Shown: positions 11,067 through 23,097, counted from the stretch's first letter. The stretch: 64,000 bases of DNA from Branchinecta lynchi (GCA_023053575.1 JAKZAP010000017.1:3727501-3791500); one strand, 5' to 3'. The notes: generated by a model from the letters alone, not told the origin. Numbers and translations: made by a program.

Positions 11067-12132
11067 ATGTCAGTTAAACAAATAATGTCAGAAAGAAATG
11101 TCTCAGAAGTCCTAATTATATCATAGGCCATTAGGTTCTGTTTCTCTAGCAGTTGGGACTGCAGTACTGCACACACAAATACTGAGTCAACTTTTGAGGG
11201 TTTTGAAAGGGCAGTTGGTTTACTGTTGTTTTGGTACCTTAAAAGTTTTTAGTAGCCTAGCTCTTTATATGCGATCTAAAATGATGCTTGAGGTAGGTTT
11301 GTAAAATAACTGGTTTCCAGATGCAGATTGAATTCCAATGGAACAGTCAGATTGTTGGCTTCCGTTCAAACCTTTGTTTTACGCAATGGTTTACTTTTTA
11401 GAATGTCAACAAAGCAAGTACTTGTATTGAACTAGCACACCTTAATCAGGCTAAATTTAGCTTGTCCTAGTGTATAGCCATATAAATAAACATAGAAATT
11501 TGTGGTTTGGGTATACCAAGCTTTCAGAAAAGACCCAAATGCTGAGAAGCGCAAATGTGTTCTTTTGCCAAGCCAAATCGACTATCATGCTGTTGTGATT
11601 TAGAACTTGGTGTTCAAGAAATTCAGAGAAATAGGAAGTTGTCTTGCAATAGAGGAACCTGATGAATTAATTTTGAAAAAATTCAGTTGAGAATATTATA
11701 ATCCATTTATAGTATAGCCTATTTGCCAAACTGTCAGAAGCTTGGATAACAGATAACGTATATGCATCCTTCTGTTCAATTTCGTCATAATGTAGTCTAT
11801 CTATTGTGACCCTTTTAATTTTGACCATTTTTGTGACATATAACATTCAAAAGGGCCATAAAGAAATTTGTCTCTAAACTTAAGAATTTAAAGGGTCGTA
11901 ACAGAAATATCTGGCATAACCGTTGACACAATGTTTTGCAACCATGTGTTCTCTGTTAACAAACTTCTGACAGTATGGCAATAAGGGCCTGTATATCCAA
12001 ATCAGCAGTATTTGACTTCATAGTTTCGGGTTGGAGGGTCCAGGCTGTTCAGTCCTCTCTCCCTGGCTTCTTCAAGCCTCTCACTGTTTTTTTTGTACAG
12101 ACTAATAAAACAGACCACATATGTTCATGAGA
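11067..12132. other. Spacer, no feature supported
   Basis: AT-rich unique-looking sequence on both strands. No exon-like GC peak with splice sites was found. Confidence 0.4.
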
Positions 12133-12278
12133 CATATTTGATGGTGCAAAACGGATAAGTCAGCTGAATTTTATTTGAGCTATATTTCGGCCCTTCTTGA
12201 CAAGGAGAGCCAAGAAGGGCCGAAATATAGCTCCAATAAAATTCAGCTTATGTATCCGTTTTGCACCATCAAATATGA
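12133..12278. repeat. Hammerhead-family repeat, subfamily B, palindromic copy
   Basis: Nearly perfect inverted repeat with arms of about 65 bp (CATATTTGATGGTGCAAAAC... against ...GTTTTGCACCATCAAATATG). The right arm carries AAGAAGGGCCGAAATATAGC, shared with the 32.4 and 62.6 kb copies. The CTGANGA core is lost here, so this copy is probably not catalytic. Confidence 0.7.
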
Positions 12279-12833
12279 TTCGCAGTCAGCTTGGGCTGAA
12301 GGAATATTTATTTGTTTATGAGACTCTTCAAGGACCATCACATCCACTGATTTCTGTATATTTTTTCAGATGAAGCCTTCTAAATTGACGTCGAAAGTGG
12401 GGTTCTTGTCTGAGGCAAGACAAAATAATGAATAACTTAGTTTAGTGCATGCAGCACACAGGCTATCTAGTTCAGTTTCAACATGCTGAAACAGCCAGTT
12501 GGTCCTGTAGCACCAGATCCAGAGACACTGTGACTGAATGGAGTAAAGAATAGTTATCTGGGAATAGACTTTCACCCAAGTAACAGTGCAATACATGTGC
12601 AGACCTAGTTCTGGATAGAAAGAGGCTAGAAAAGAACAAACGCAGACTATCCCAAGAAAACCCCTTGCTGCCTCTTGACCTACGCAAGAAAAATGTATAC
12701 TGTACAATGGTCATGCCTTTCTGGGTAAGTAGCATATTTAACACACTAGTTAGGACCCTATGTGCAGGATGCCTTTGACCATAGAGAGACGAATCTCTCT
12801 CTCAAAGGATTTTAGGCTATCTCTGCTGACTTA

Positions 12834-12884
12834 GCGTGAGGGTACTTTAAGCGTGAGGGTACTTTAAGCGTGAGGGTACTTTAA
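12834..12884. repeat. 17-bp tandem repeat, three copies
   Basis: Three exact copies of GCGTGAGGGTACTTTAA. The next bases, GCGTGTTCC, start the adjoining MITE, so the repeat may derive from its terminus. Confidence 0.9.
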
Positions 12885-13385
12885 GCGTGTTCCACCCCTC
12901 TAACAGTAATTACTATCAGCTACTATTTCCATTCCAGCCGGACGAAAATTTACTACGCCGAGCAGGCCCGTATCCAGGAATTTATTTCGGGGGTGGGGGG
13001 GGGGGTCGCCTTGGGGGGGGGGGTTTCGCCTGCGGGTCGGACCAAAAAGTACAAAAAAGACATAAATAAGAGGGAAAAGCCTGTAAAATGATGATTTTCG
13101 TATGTTTCGGGGGGGGGGGGGTCAACCCCCTAACCCACCCTGGATACGGCCTTGACGCCGAGCGTTCCAACCTTCTCGAAATAGTAACTTATTTGCTTAC
13201 CACGCTTGGTTGCGTAGTAAACGTGGTGACTACGGATTTCTGTATCGTGATTGGCTGGATAACCCCGTGGAGTGGTATTTTACCGAAAATAAAAAAATGC
13301 GTTCCACCCTTGAAGCTTGACGTCAAGAAGCCAAAATTTGTGATGTCGTGCGTAGTAACTACGGTAAGTAGGATGGAACACGCTC
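12885..13385. mobile_element. GTTCCACC MITE, copy 1, interrupted
   Basis: Ends GCGTGTTCCACCCCTC and the complement GGATGGAACACGCTC. The interior holds the TAGTTACTA and GACGTCA-type words of this family. It is interrupted by the element at 12,963-13,154. Confidence 0.85.
12963..13154. mobile_element. Small hAT-like element nested in MITE
   Basis: Termini CAGGCCCGTATCCAGG and CCTGGATACGGCCTTG (14 of 16 complementary). Perfect 8-bp duplication ACGCCGAG on both sides (12,955-12,962 and 13,155-13,162). Contains two poly-G tracts. A related end is seen at about 50,199-50,221 (CCTGGATACGGGCCTG). Confidence 0.85.
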
Positions 13386-14100
13386 TTTTGGGTCAGAGAA
13401 GAATCCCCATTGGCAGAAGTAAATATAATTTTGAAGGTGTGTGTGTGGGGGGGGGGGGTGTAGGTAGCGCTAAGCTGTGCCTTCGTGTAGCAGATATTTG
13501 GAATTGCAGGATCATCAGTAGCTGTGAACCTCTTTGATTAACCAGAGTTTTTGGCGTGCGTAGTTGGGTTCCAGCTAGTTCGTTTATTTTTTTAAGCAAA
13601 AAAAAGCCTGAACAAACGCTTTGACCTTTAGACCATTTATTTCTGTTGCTTATTTATTTATTTACTTACATAATATCAAACTTATTAGGATGTCAACACT
13701 CTATTGTGGTACTTTATTCAAGCTTGGTGTGATGATTCTTAGGGTCATATTGCAAGACACGATTCAGATGGGCACCGGAGCCGTATTTTTAGGGGAGGAT
13801 AAGGGAGATTAAAATTCTAGTAATGCGAAGGTTTGCGCTTCTTTATTAGCCAAACGTGTGTTTTTGCGTGGAAGTTGTGAAACGAGAGGGTTCGAAACTT
13901 TATGACTCTGAACTAACTGTCTTCGATCAAGACATAACTCACGAAGTGAAACTTTGGTCCCAAAATATGCTGTTTCACGTTTCCTAAATTCCCTCTATGA
14001 GCAATACAAGTCATCTGTGAATAATCAGCAATTGCATATTTTTATTTTTAGAAACGAAATTATAAACAGTTAATGCTTGCTTAAATCTTGGAAGCCTTCT
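13386..14100. other. Spacer with poly-G tract
   Basis: GTGTGTGTGG followed by a G-run at about 13,447-13,458. No gene supported. Confidence 0.4.
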
Positions 14101-16351
14101 TTCGTTTTGGGATCCTAAAAGTCCTAAAACCTAAGTGGAGGGATACCTATGACTTTGCAGAAGTTGTCCGTCTGTCCGTCCGTCTGTCCGCATGATAACT
14201 CTCGAAGGGAATGAGATGTTTTGATGAAACTTGGTGTGAGGACTCTTTAGGTCAAGGGAGAGGTCGAGTTTGTAGATGGGCTCTGTAGCTCAACGTTTAG
14301 GGGTTGGGGTTCAAATTAATGGGCGGACAAATTTCGGTTAAGACGGTGGGATATGGAAAATATGCTCGAATTTTGCGCAGAGTGTGAAATGCACCATATG
14401 AGCAACTCATCATGGTCCCTTGGCTGTAGGCAGCTTTTGTGGTTATTTGGGTACACGTCCATAGGTGAGCATATTAACATGAATGTCAAAACCATTTTCT
14501 CGCCGGACAAGTAGTTCGCCCGGAATCCGGCCAAACCAGAAGGTTTGTCAGTCAAAGTTGTATTCAAAGTTGATTAAATGTTCGATTCAGGCGTAAGAAG
14601 ACATGCTAAACATATAAATGAAAATCATTTTTTCGTCGTACAAATAGTTCGCTTGGAATCCGGCCGAAACCTGAAAATTTGTCAAAAGTAAAAGTTTTAT
14701 CTGAAGTTGATTAGGTGTCCGGTATCGGGGTAAGAAGACAACTGAACCCGCTTTTGACAATCATTTTCTACTCGGACATAGACTTCGCCCTGAATCTGAC
14801 TGAAACCGGAAAATTTGTTAAAAGTTAAAGTTTTATCTGAAGTTGATTAGATGTTCGATATAGCCGTAAGAAGATACTCTGAATTCGTTTTTGAGCTTTA
14901 GTTTTAGCAAGACAAGTAGTTCGCCCGGAATCCAGTCGAAACCGGAGATTTGGCAGAAGTCAGGCAGGAGAGATTTGATCAATTTCGTTAAAGTAGACAT
15001 GACATATAGTCTAGGGGTAAATACACACATGCTGAATCCATATCTGAACTTGGTTTTCTGAGATCATTAGCCATTGGCCTTCTTCTGTTTTTAAACCTTA
15101 CTAGTAAAAATGTTCAAGGAGTCTGGCGAAGACCGGATATCTACAAGACCCATTTGTCTGTAATCCGGCTGAAAACGGGAAATTTGTTAAAAGCTAAAGT
15201 TTCATCTGAAGTTGATTAGATGTTCGGCATAGGGGTACGGAGATGCGCTGAATTCGTTTTTATGGCACTTGCCTTCCTGACCAGATCTGTCAACTGTGGG
15301 GGGGGGGGGTACCGGAAATATCATGAAACGCTTAGAGTGGAGGGAATGGGATGAAGCTAGGTGGGAAGAACAAGCACAGATCCTAGATACATCGTTGACA
15401 TAAATGGATCGGATCCGGGCACTGTGTATGTGGGGGGTGAGGTAGTCCCGGATTTCGGGGTATCGTTAATGTCCTTCCAGGCGTGCTAAACGATGAAACT
15501 TGGCAGGCGTGCCAGGAACCCGATCAGATTGACTTGACACGATTGAACCCGACCCGACCATTGGGGAGGGGGAGAGGGAGGAGGGAGGTGAAATCCGGGA
15601 TCAGGAAGGCCAGGCAGGCATAATGTCCTGTTTCGGATGGATGTCCCGTTTCGTTTCCGGACCGGATCCGAAAACTCTGGGGCGGGGATTGGAAGGGGGA
15701 CCGGAAATCTCAATACAGGCTTAGAGTGGGGGTTCGGGATGAAGCTTGGTGAGGAGAACAAGGACAAGTTGTAAATATGTTTTTAACAGGAACGACCGGT
15801 TCGGCGCACTGTGTGGGGGGGGGGGTTCCCGGTATTCCGGTGGTCGTGAGTTACAGTACTTACAGAAGCACTTGGACGATGAAATTCGGCAGGTGTACTG
15901 GGACCCGATCAAATTGACTTGGAAGCAGTCATTTCCTCGATCCGTCGTCTGTTCCTCAAGACAGCGCAAATCTTAGCTGCTACCCTTACCTACTACATAT
16001 GTTTGCAAGTAAGGAGATACGCTGAATTCGTTTCGAGCTTTAGTTTTTCCAAGACAAGTAGTTCGTCCGGAATCCAGGCGAAACCGGAGATTTGGCAGAA
16101 GTAAGGCAGAAGATTTGACCAGTTTCGTCGAAGTAGATATTAGTTATAGCCTAGGGGTAAATACACACATGCTTAATCCATATTCGAACTTGGTTTTCTC
16201 CAATGATAAGCCATTGACCTTCTTCTATTTCTAAATCTTAATATTAAAAATGTTCAAGTAGTCTGCCGAAGACCAGATATCTACAGGACCCGTCTGTCTG
16301 GATCAAATATTAAATTTTTGGGATCCCATCGAAACCGTTGGTCTTGTTCGC
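14101..16351 (-). mobile_element. AACAAGACCAAAGG element, copy 3 (inverted, expanded)
   Basis: Left end TTTTGGGATCCTAAAA, right end the complement of AACAAGACCAACGG (about 16,338-16,351). Between them are ~136-bp units and an internal block (15,290-15,990) of two diverged ~390-bp tandem units, each with a poly-G run followed by a CCGGAAAT or CCGGTATTCC stretch. No ORF of note. Confidence 0.7.
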
Positions 16352-17390
16352 TTTGAGTTTTGAGCCATTGTTTAATATTTGTTTCCCAGTCATCTTGGGG
16401 TGAAGGAGTATTTAAACCCACAGTAGCCTGCTTGTAGCGAGTGAAACCGAAGGCACATAGGCGGACAAAATTGTTTATCTGGAACTCAGTAGGTAAGCTG
16501 TTAGCGGCTATTCGAATTAGCGATATGAGCTGAGTAAATCAAACTACAGTCAATTCATACTTTCTCACTCCACGTCTGAGCGCTCGCGTACTTGTTTCTT
16601 CCTTCCCTACTTGCTTCTGTGGATATCACCAACGGAGTCAACAGAAACCAGCGCCAGTCATACATTATTCATTTCTTTGATTCCAATATTTTCTTCCAGC
16701 TGCAAGAACGCCATTGGAAGATTCAGGGACAGCGGGAGCTTCCAAACCACCAGCAGAGGGAGCTGATAAGTTTGATTGAGTCAGTTAACTTTTATATGTA
16801 TTTTTCTTTTCAACAGAAGAGACGCGAATTTTCTGGAACTTATTGGGTATGTTTACATGGATTTACTGACAAGACCCCCATAAATGAACGCGTAGAGGTT
16901 GGTTTTGCAACTTTAACATGCTAGAAGTGCTAGTTTCCCTCCCTTTATCAGGACCAGCCGAGGTCTTACCTTGTTACGATTACATTTCAGCTGAAAATAC
17001 CAAACCTTCGGGTCGGATAGGTTATCGGATGTTATTTTCCTAAGCAAACCTTCAAAATTTGTATTATTAACCTGTGCTTTAACTGAAAGTTACATCAAAT
17101 TACTAATCATATAATTATTTTCATTTTTAGAATACCAACTTATATGCAGTGTGACAATCCACTTGGTATTTTCTAACTTGTAGTTTCTGGTTCCTTCTAT
17201 CTTCTTGTTTCTGGTTCCACTTGTTTCATTTTTTCCAATACGATTATGGAACCACCAAAAATACATTTTTAGAAATTTCTACCGTTTACGGCGGGATAGT
17301 TGTAAATCTTACACCTATAAAAAAAACTGATCTTTCTCCTATTGTATTAATTAACGAAAATATAATTGTAAAATAAAAACAAATTTTCCA
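16352..17390. other. Spacer; candidate exons at 16.70-16.85 kb
   Basis: Apart from the candidate plus-strand exon pair listed separately, no feature is supported. Confidence 0.4.
16701..16846 (+). other. Candidate plus-strand exon pair, unassigned
   Basis: A strong acceptor (TATTTTCTTCCAG, AG at 16,699-16,700) is followed by a GC-rich open stretch. About 110 bases on, a second acceptor (TTTTCTTTTCAACAG) is followed by 30 bases and a donor GTATGT. In one frame the two pieces read ARTPLEDSGTAGASKPPAEG, ADK, then RDANFLELIG without a stop, if the weak donor GTTTGA at about 16,764 is used. No family is recognised. This could be a small gene nested opposite RIM-BP or a coincidence of splice-like signals. 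Confidence 0.22.
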
Positions 17391-18490
17391 CTTATATTAT
17401 TCGACTGAAAATACTATTGTAAAAGACAAATATGTTTTCAATTGTAATGTGGGACCGAAAATACAGTTGTGAAAAAACAACTGTGAAAACTGATTGTATT
17501 TTTCCAGTTGTATTATGGGACCGAAATACAGTTGTAAAAATATAACTGCGAAAAAACAGTTGTGTTTCTCCAGTTGTATTATGGGACCGAAATACAATTG
17601 TAAACGTACAACTGTGAAAAAACAATTGTTTTTTTCCAATTGTATTATGGGACCGAACTACAATTGTAAAAATGCAACTGTGAAAAAACAATTGTTTTTT
17701 TCCAATTGTATTATGGGACCGAAATACAATTGTAAACTTACAACTGTGAAAAAAACAATTGTTTTTTTCCAATTGTATTATGGGACCGAAATACAATTGT
17801 AAACGTACAACTGTGAAAAAAACAGTTGTTTTTTCCAATTGTATTATGGGACCGAAATACAATTGTAAAAATGCAACTGTGAAAAAACAATTGTTTTTTT
17901 CCAATTGTATTATGGGACCGAAATACAATTGTAAACGTACAACTGTGAAAAAAACAGTTGTTTTTTCCAATTGTATTATGGGACCGAAATACAATTGTAA
18001 AAATGCAACTGTGAAAAAACAATTGTTTTTTACCAATTGTATTATGGGACCGAAATACAATTGTAAACGTACAACTGTGAAAAAAACAGTTGTTTTTTCC
18101 AATTGTATTATGGGACCGAAATACAATTGTAAAAATACAACTGTGAAAAAACAGTTGTTTTTCTCCAATTGTATTATGGGACCGAAATACAACTGTAAAA
18201 AATACAATTGTAGGAATTACAACTGTTTACAAGTGTATTTGATTGTAAATGATACAATTGTGAAAAAACAGTTGTTTTTCTCCAATTGTATTATGGGACC
18301 GAAATACAACTGTAAAAAATACAGTTGTAGGAATTACAAATGTTTACAAGTGTATTTGATTGTAAATGATACAATTGTAAAAAAACAGCTGCTTTTTTCC
18401 AATTGTATTACGGTCCCATAGTACAATTGTAAAAAAACAATTGTTTTCAATTGTTTACAGTCACAATTATTTCCATACGGGATATGTGTC
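17391..18490. repeat. ~66-bp tandem array with CAATTG cores
   Basis: About twelve copies of a ~66-bp unit containing TTCCAATTGTATTATGGGAC, CGAAATACAATTGTAAA and ACAACTGTGAAAAAAC. Each unit is partly self-complementary through CAATTG and CAACTG words. The last part has longer units with an added GGAATTACAACTGTTTACAA segment. The right end reads ATTATTTCCATACGGGATA, the inverse of the sequence at the left of the 3.3-kb array. The long ORFs here on both strands are repeat artefacts. Confidence 0.93.
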
Positions 18491-18851
18491 TGTCCGTCTG
18501 TCAAAGACTACAAAATGAGAGACATAGTTATTTTTTCATACATATCTTGATTTTCGGTCAAGTCGATTTTAGTCCCAAAGAAACGACAAGAAATTATGAG
18601 ACCCTTTCCGCAAACTATTTAAATTTAAACCTACAATTTTTTCCAGATATGGAATTGTCATGACGTGTCCGCCAGTCTGTCTTTAATTTGTTATTTAATC
18701 AAAAATTTCCCCGTCAAATTCGATCAACAAAATAAAAAATCACCTCGACAGTTACTTGTCAAAGCCGAGCCACAAAAACCTTGTTCGTCAAAAACAGACT
18801 TGTCCACCACACAAACAGCCATAGAAACACTCTTTTAGAGCCACAACCCCC

Positions 18852-19157
18852 CGATGAAAAACTTATCTCAAAATAGTAGTATGAAGTTGTGCGAAAAGGC
18901 AGCGTGCAGTACTAACTGATGCTACTACATGCTTCTACTTCAAGGCTACCGTGTTACTGCATTCTACTGCATGCTACTATTAGAAAGACTGGATGCTACT
19001 ATGGCAAGACAGGATGGTATTGGATACTACTGCTTAAGAATGGACCAGTCTGAGGCACATTAAATGATAGTATTCTTTACTATTACATAATATTGCATGC
19101 AACTTTTTTGTACAACTTTCATACAACTATGCAGGCTACAAATTTTTCGTCGGGCAA
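18852..19157 (+). mobile_element. CCCGATGAAAAATTT MITE, copy 2
   Basis: Starts CCCGATGAAAAACTTATC and ends GCTACAAATTTTTCGTCGGG. Same GCATGCTACTA-rich interior as the 19.71-kb copy. Confidence 0.82.
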
Positions 19158-19254
19158 GCCACAAACTTGATAGTTGTTTGTCAAATTCGAGCCACAAGAC
19201 CTTGTTCCACACAAAAAACACTTGTGTTCAACACAAACAACCGCGAAAACACTC

Positions 19255-19428
19255 TTCACTGTAAAAAGTTTCTCCGAGGAAGGACTAAAGTTAACTGCAG
19301 TTTTTGCTACTGGAATTAATCTTATCTCTACTGGGATAAAATTAATTCGAATTAGAAATGATCTCATCTCAGTAGAGATAGTATTAATCCCAGTAGCAAA
19401 TACTGAATGACTTTTTTTACAATGTTCA
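19255..19428. mobile_element. CACTGTAAAAA palindromic MITE, copy 1
   Basis: Begins CACTGTAAAAAGTTTCTCCG and ends TTTTTTACAATG. The interior is a palindrome around GGATTAATCTTATCTC-type arms. Related copies at 22.94 and 27.42 kb. Confidence 0.8.
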
Positions 19429-19548
19429 GGCCACGAACTCTCTGTGAGACCGAGGGAAAGGCCTCTAATGGACGAGCCACATGGAACCAACTAAACAAAA
19501 CCGAGGTTACTTAACGTGACGGTTAGGAAAAATTAAACCCATTCTCAC

Positions 19549-19656
19549 CTGGGGGTTCCCCTGTTCCATTCAGTGCTGATTCTTCCTCGCCCAAGAAATC
19601 ATTGAACTGGACCAGTGCCAAGTCGGTAGCGTATTGTGCAGAACTTGCGGCAGGGA
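19549..19656 (-). CDS. Rbp: RIM-BP exon after SH3-1, acidic linker
   Basis: Acceptor: TCTGTTTTTGCAG, AG at 19,658-19,657. Donor: GTGAGA, GT at 19,548-19,547. Two leading bases (A+TC gives Ile), 35 codons PAASSAQYATDLALVQFNDF, then LGEEESALNGTGEPP, and one trailing base. No domain. It is acidic and probably unstructured, as expected for the linker between SH3-1 and the fibronectin-III repeats. This is the last exon I can place; the next one must start with two bases and lies further left, probably outside the window. Confidence 0.82.
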
Positions 19657-19707
19657 CTGCAAAAACAGAGAAAATGAATAATAAAGAAACCAAATACCCG
19701 ATCAAAA

Positions 19708-19990
19708 ATGTATTTCAAAATAGTACTATGATGCAGTACGAAAAAGTTGCATGCAGTACTAACGATGCTACTACATGCTTCTACTTCAAGGCTACCGTGT
19801 TACTGCATGCTACTATTAGCAAGACTGGATGCTACTATGGCAAGAGAGGATGCTACTGGATACTACTACATAAGATTGGACCAGTCTGAGGCACATTAAA
19901 TGATAGTATTCTTTGCTATTACATAGTATTACATGCAACGTTTTCGTACTACTACCATACTACTACGCAGGCTACAAATTTTTCATCGGG
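19708..19990 (+). mobile_element. CCCGATGAAAAATTT MITE, copy 3
   Basis: Ends CCCGATCAAAAATGTATTTC and GCTACAAATTTTTCATCGGG, inserted 50 bp upstream of the acceptor of the 19.5-kb RIM-BP exon. Flanked by TA on both sides. Confidence 0.82.
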
Positions 19991-20055
19991 TAGCAAAGGA
20001 CAACAAAAGTACCACTCATTGTAAAGTAGACAGTTGCTCAAGATTTCCACGTTAT

Positions 20056-20356
20056 TGAGCGTGTTCCACCCTAATTACCGTAGTTACGGCGCATGACGTC
20101 ACGAATTCTGGCTTCTTGGCGTCAAGACTGGAACGCATTCTCCTACTTTCTGGTCCACGGGCTAATGCGGCCAATCATGTCACAGAAATTCGTAGTTTTC
20201 ACTTATCATGCTTACTACGCTCCCGAGCGTGGTAAGCAAATACAAATAGTTACTATTTCGAGAAGGTTGGGACGGTCCGCGTAGTAACTTTTCACGACTT
20301 TGGAACGAAAGTAATAACTAATAGTTACTACTGTTAGAAGGGTGGAACACGCTCCT
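20056..20356. mobile_element. GTTCCACC MITE, copy 2
   Basis: Intact ~300-bp copy: GAGCGTGTTCCACCCT at the left and GAAGGGTGGAACACGCTC at the right. It lies in the intron between two RIM-BP exons. Confidence 0.88.
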
Positions 20357-20622
20357 TTCAAATACTGGGCGCTACCGAAAACCGAGAGAGGGTTTATTTC
20401 TTAGGATTAAGAGAAAGCGATATTACGATTCCATGGGATCATGAATAGCATAAAAGATCACGAAGGCATAAGCAAGTACAGTAGGTAAAAACAGTTGTTC
20501 AAGTAAATAATAATGGTTGAAATACAAACTGGTGCACTTGGATCACTAAACTGAAATAAGGCGAATGGGCGTTCCGCGATGCCTTAGCTTTGACGAAAGA
20601 AAAACACCCCCTCTTCACTTAC

Positions 20623-20833
20623 TGGGATTCATATGGGACTGAGGGGGGAGAGGCTCAGTGGGGAACTGAACATCTCGAGGAACGGTGGTCGTGACGCTGT
20701 CATCGGCATCGCGCAGGCGCAGAACTACGGACCGGTGGAACTCTAGCAGATCCTCTCCGACTAAACGTTGAACGAAGTTGCTCGGGACTAAACCCCGACG
20801 TCCGTCGAGGAGCTCGCCGTCTAGGAATCCATC
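20623..20833 (-). CDS. Rbp: RIM-BP exon: second half of SH3-1 plus linker
   Basis: Acceptor: AATTTCTTTTAAG, AG at 20,835-20,834. Donor: GTAAGT, GT at 20,622-20,621. Starts in phase 0; 70 codons and one trailing base. Residues 1-24 (DGFLDGELLD, GRRGLVPSNFV...) finish the SH3 fold and include the conserved GLVPSNFV segment. VQRLVGEDLLEFHRSVVLRL follows, then RDADDSVTTTVPRDVQFPTE and PLPPQSHMNP. The continuous match of DGELLDGRRGLVPSNFV with the preceding exon makes the RIM-BP call secure. The intron between the two SH3 halves is 5.5 kb of repeat-rich DNA. Confidence 0.97.
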
Positions 20834-22939
20834 CTTAAAAGAAATTAAGTTTCACAAATATATTTTTTGCGATTTGAGGTCACCGTACTGCAAAATAACA
20901 GGTATACAATGCTTATCATCCTATGACGCGCAGTAAGTCACATTACAACAATTGTAGCACAGAAACGCTAAGGTTCTGTAATAACCGCACCGAAAGGTAA
21001 TTTTAAATGGCCGTCTCTATGTTATTTCCACATATAACCTCGACGTGGGAATGTCATGAAAAATATATTTCTGTAATAGTATTTAACATCCTTATTATCT
21101 GTAGTATTAAATAGTAATAAGACTATCTACCTGACAGTATTTGTGACAATATGGAAGTGTTGGCGCTAGTGTGTGGTGGTATCGTAAATAGAAAGAATCA
21201 GACATGTTTTGGCTATGAAAATAAAAGTAATTGGACAGATGGTAAAGATAATATTTAATTATTATCATAAGAATTTAAAGAGTGAAATATTTATTAAATA
21301 GTTAAGAAATAATTAAATAACATCTTAAAAGTATCATGTAATCTCATGTATTTCTTTGTTTACTTAATAAGGAACTAAATAAACTGATCACGGTTGTCAT
21401 CGTGTGAGGGCCTTAGTAGGCACAGGTCGATTTACAACATGGAAGTTAACCTTTATTGACGCAGATAATTTCTTAAACCACATTGGCCTGACATTTCACA
21501 AAAAATCAACGAAGAAACCAACGATATTATAGGCCAACGAATATACTGTCATTCGCTAGTATCGAGTGAGAAAAATCTTAATTTTTAGTCGCAGTTATTG
21601 GTGAGTGGCTCGCTGTCTTTATTTTAGGCTTTCAATTCTTTCAATTTTATTTTAATCTTTGGTTTCTTGTTGTTTTTTTTTTGGTTTGTTTTAGTTTTCT
21701 TGGCTGTTGATCTTCATCCTGGTTTTGGCATTTTTTCTAGAAAATTTTTTGTCTGCGCTGAAGAAGGAAGGCGGTTGTCCTCCGGAAATATTCGCCTTTT
21801 ATTTCAGTATATTCGTTGGCCTGTAAAAACCCCATCTTCGTTGGTTTCTTCGTTAATTTTTTGTGGTTTATTGACCCAATATCTACAACAGCTCCCACCT
21901 GGCACTCAAATTCCCATATGACTTCAAAATTATTGATTTCGAACATTAAGCCTGAGGCATTTTATCTTCACTTAACTGTCAATCATATTCCTAAAAAGTG
22001 TTGTGACCGCGAAATCATAAATCCATTCAAAGTGAAAGCAGGTACTGACCATCATCTGGATGGAAGCGAAATGAGAAAAATGTGTTTTTTGGAGAAAAGA
22101 AGGGACTGAAACTAAAAGAAATGAAAATTCCAAAATCCATTCCAAACATTTTGTCGCTTAATCAGTGTGCTGCCAGACAATACCAAACGTATAGCGACAG
22201 AGTTTACCTAGGTCGCGGCCAGCCACTTGGCAGACAAGACACTTTTTTTCTTATTTCTAGCCTACCTAGCAAATGGCGTGTCGGCTTTGAAAACTGCTCC
22301 AAACATTTTGTAGCCCGCAAAAAGCACTTCAAAATGGGTATCTCGCCACCGTCAACTTGGCTAGACACGCTTGAAACAGATATTGTGAATAACAAGGGAA
22401 AAGCGTATACCTGCTCTTTATGAGTTTTAAAGTAACGTTCCAGAGGCAAAAGCCTTTTTGCAGCAGATAGGCTACATTATTACTACCACTAATTTCCGGG
22501 AATATGGAAAGAACAGGGTTGGGTGGCCCTGACCCTGAAAAACCGAAGAGCTTAATGCTACAAACGGTGTGAATAATCTCTGCAGGCAATCTAACCATCC
22601 TCAATCCAATCTGTGCAGATGTAGATCTAGTACTAAAGAGACTTCTGGCTCGATTAATTACAACAAGCAATTTACAGACGGTCATTAGTCTCTCTAATGA
22701 AACTAGGCGACCGACACCCGTAGCCGAGACTGATGAAATGGAGCCCCGTCTTGGCAAGAGTAGGTAGACAAAGGTGTAACGATGCTCAAATCATGGGGGA
22801 GGGAACGTCCTTGCGACCAATAAATAACCAGGTCAAGTGTTTTGGTAGGATCCCAAACAACGGTATATTATTATGTGAACGATCCCTTCTGGTCAAAGGT
22901 AGACAACTGTGCTCAAACAAGGCGAGGTCCTTACTACCA
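20834..22939. other. Intron of RIM-BP, no further feature
   Basis: AT-rich. Frames at 21.7 and 22.1-22.4 kb (up to 113 codons plus strand) have no recognisable family and no splice support. No repeats shared with the rest of the window were noticed. Confidence 0.4.
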
Positions 22940-23097
22940 CACTGTAAAAAAAATGCAGTATTTGAAATTGGGATTAATCTTATCTTTATTGGGATAAAAT
23001 TACCCATAATTCGGATTAATCTTATGCCAATGGAGGTAAGATTAATCCCAGTAGCAAATACTGCATCCTTGTAAGGAGAAACTTTTTACAGTGTATC
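22940..23097. mobile_element. CACTGTAAAAA palindromic MITE, copy 2
   Basis: CACTGTAAAAAAAATGCAG at the left, CTTTTTACAGTGT at the right, internal palindrome GGGATTAATCTTATC / GATTAATCCCAGTAGC. Confidence 0.83.

Noticed and set aside
12366..12744. Two overlapping minus-strand frames (113 and 88 codons)
   Set aside because: No similarity to RIM-BP fibronectin-III or SH3 domains; no acceptor or donor in the needed phase.
17392..18421. Long ORFs (up to 271 codons) on both strands
   Set aside because: They translate the ~66-bp tandem repeat (LYFGPIIQLEK / NCIMGPKYNCK periods) and have no start context or homology.
17391..18490. Regularly spaced repeats resembling a CRISPR array
   Set aside because: Units of ~66 bp are repeated whole, without unique spacers, and the DNA is clearly animal.
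21667..21921. Reading frame with LAVDLHPGFG, faintly like the NPGP region of some LINE proteins
   Set aside because: The key NPGP residues are absent and no reverse-transcriptase motif follows in any frame.
22082..22423. 113-codon plus-strand frame
   Set aside because: No recognisable family, no splice signals in phase, opposite to RIM-BP and overlapped by equally long minus-strand frames.
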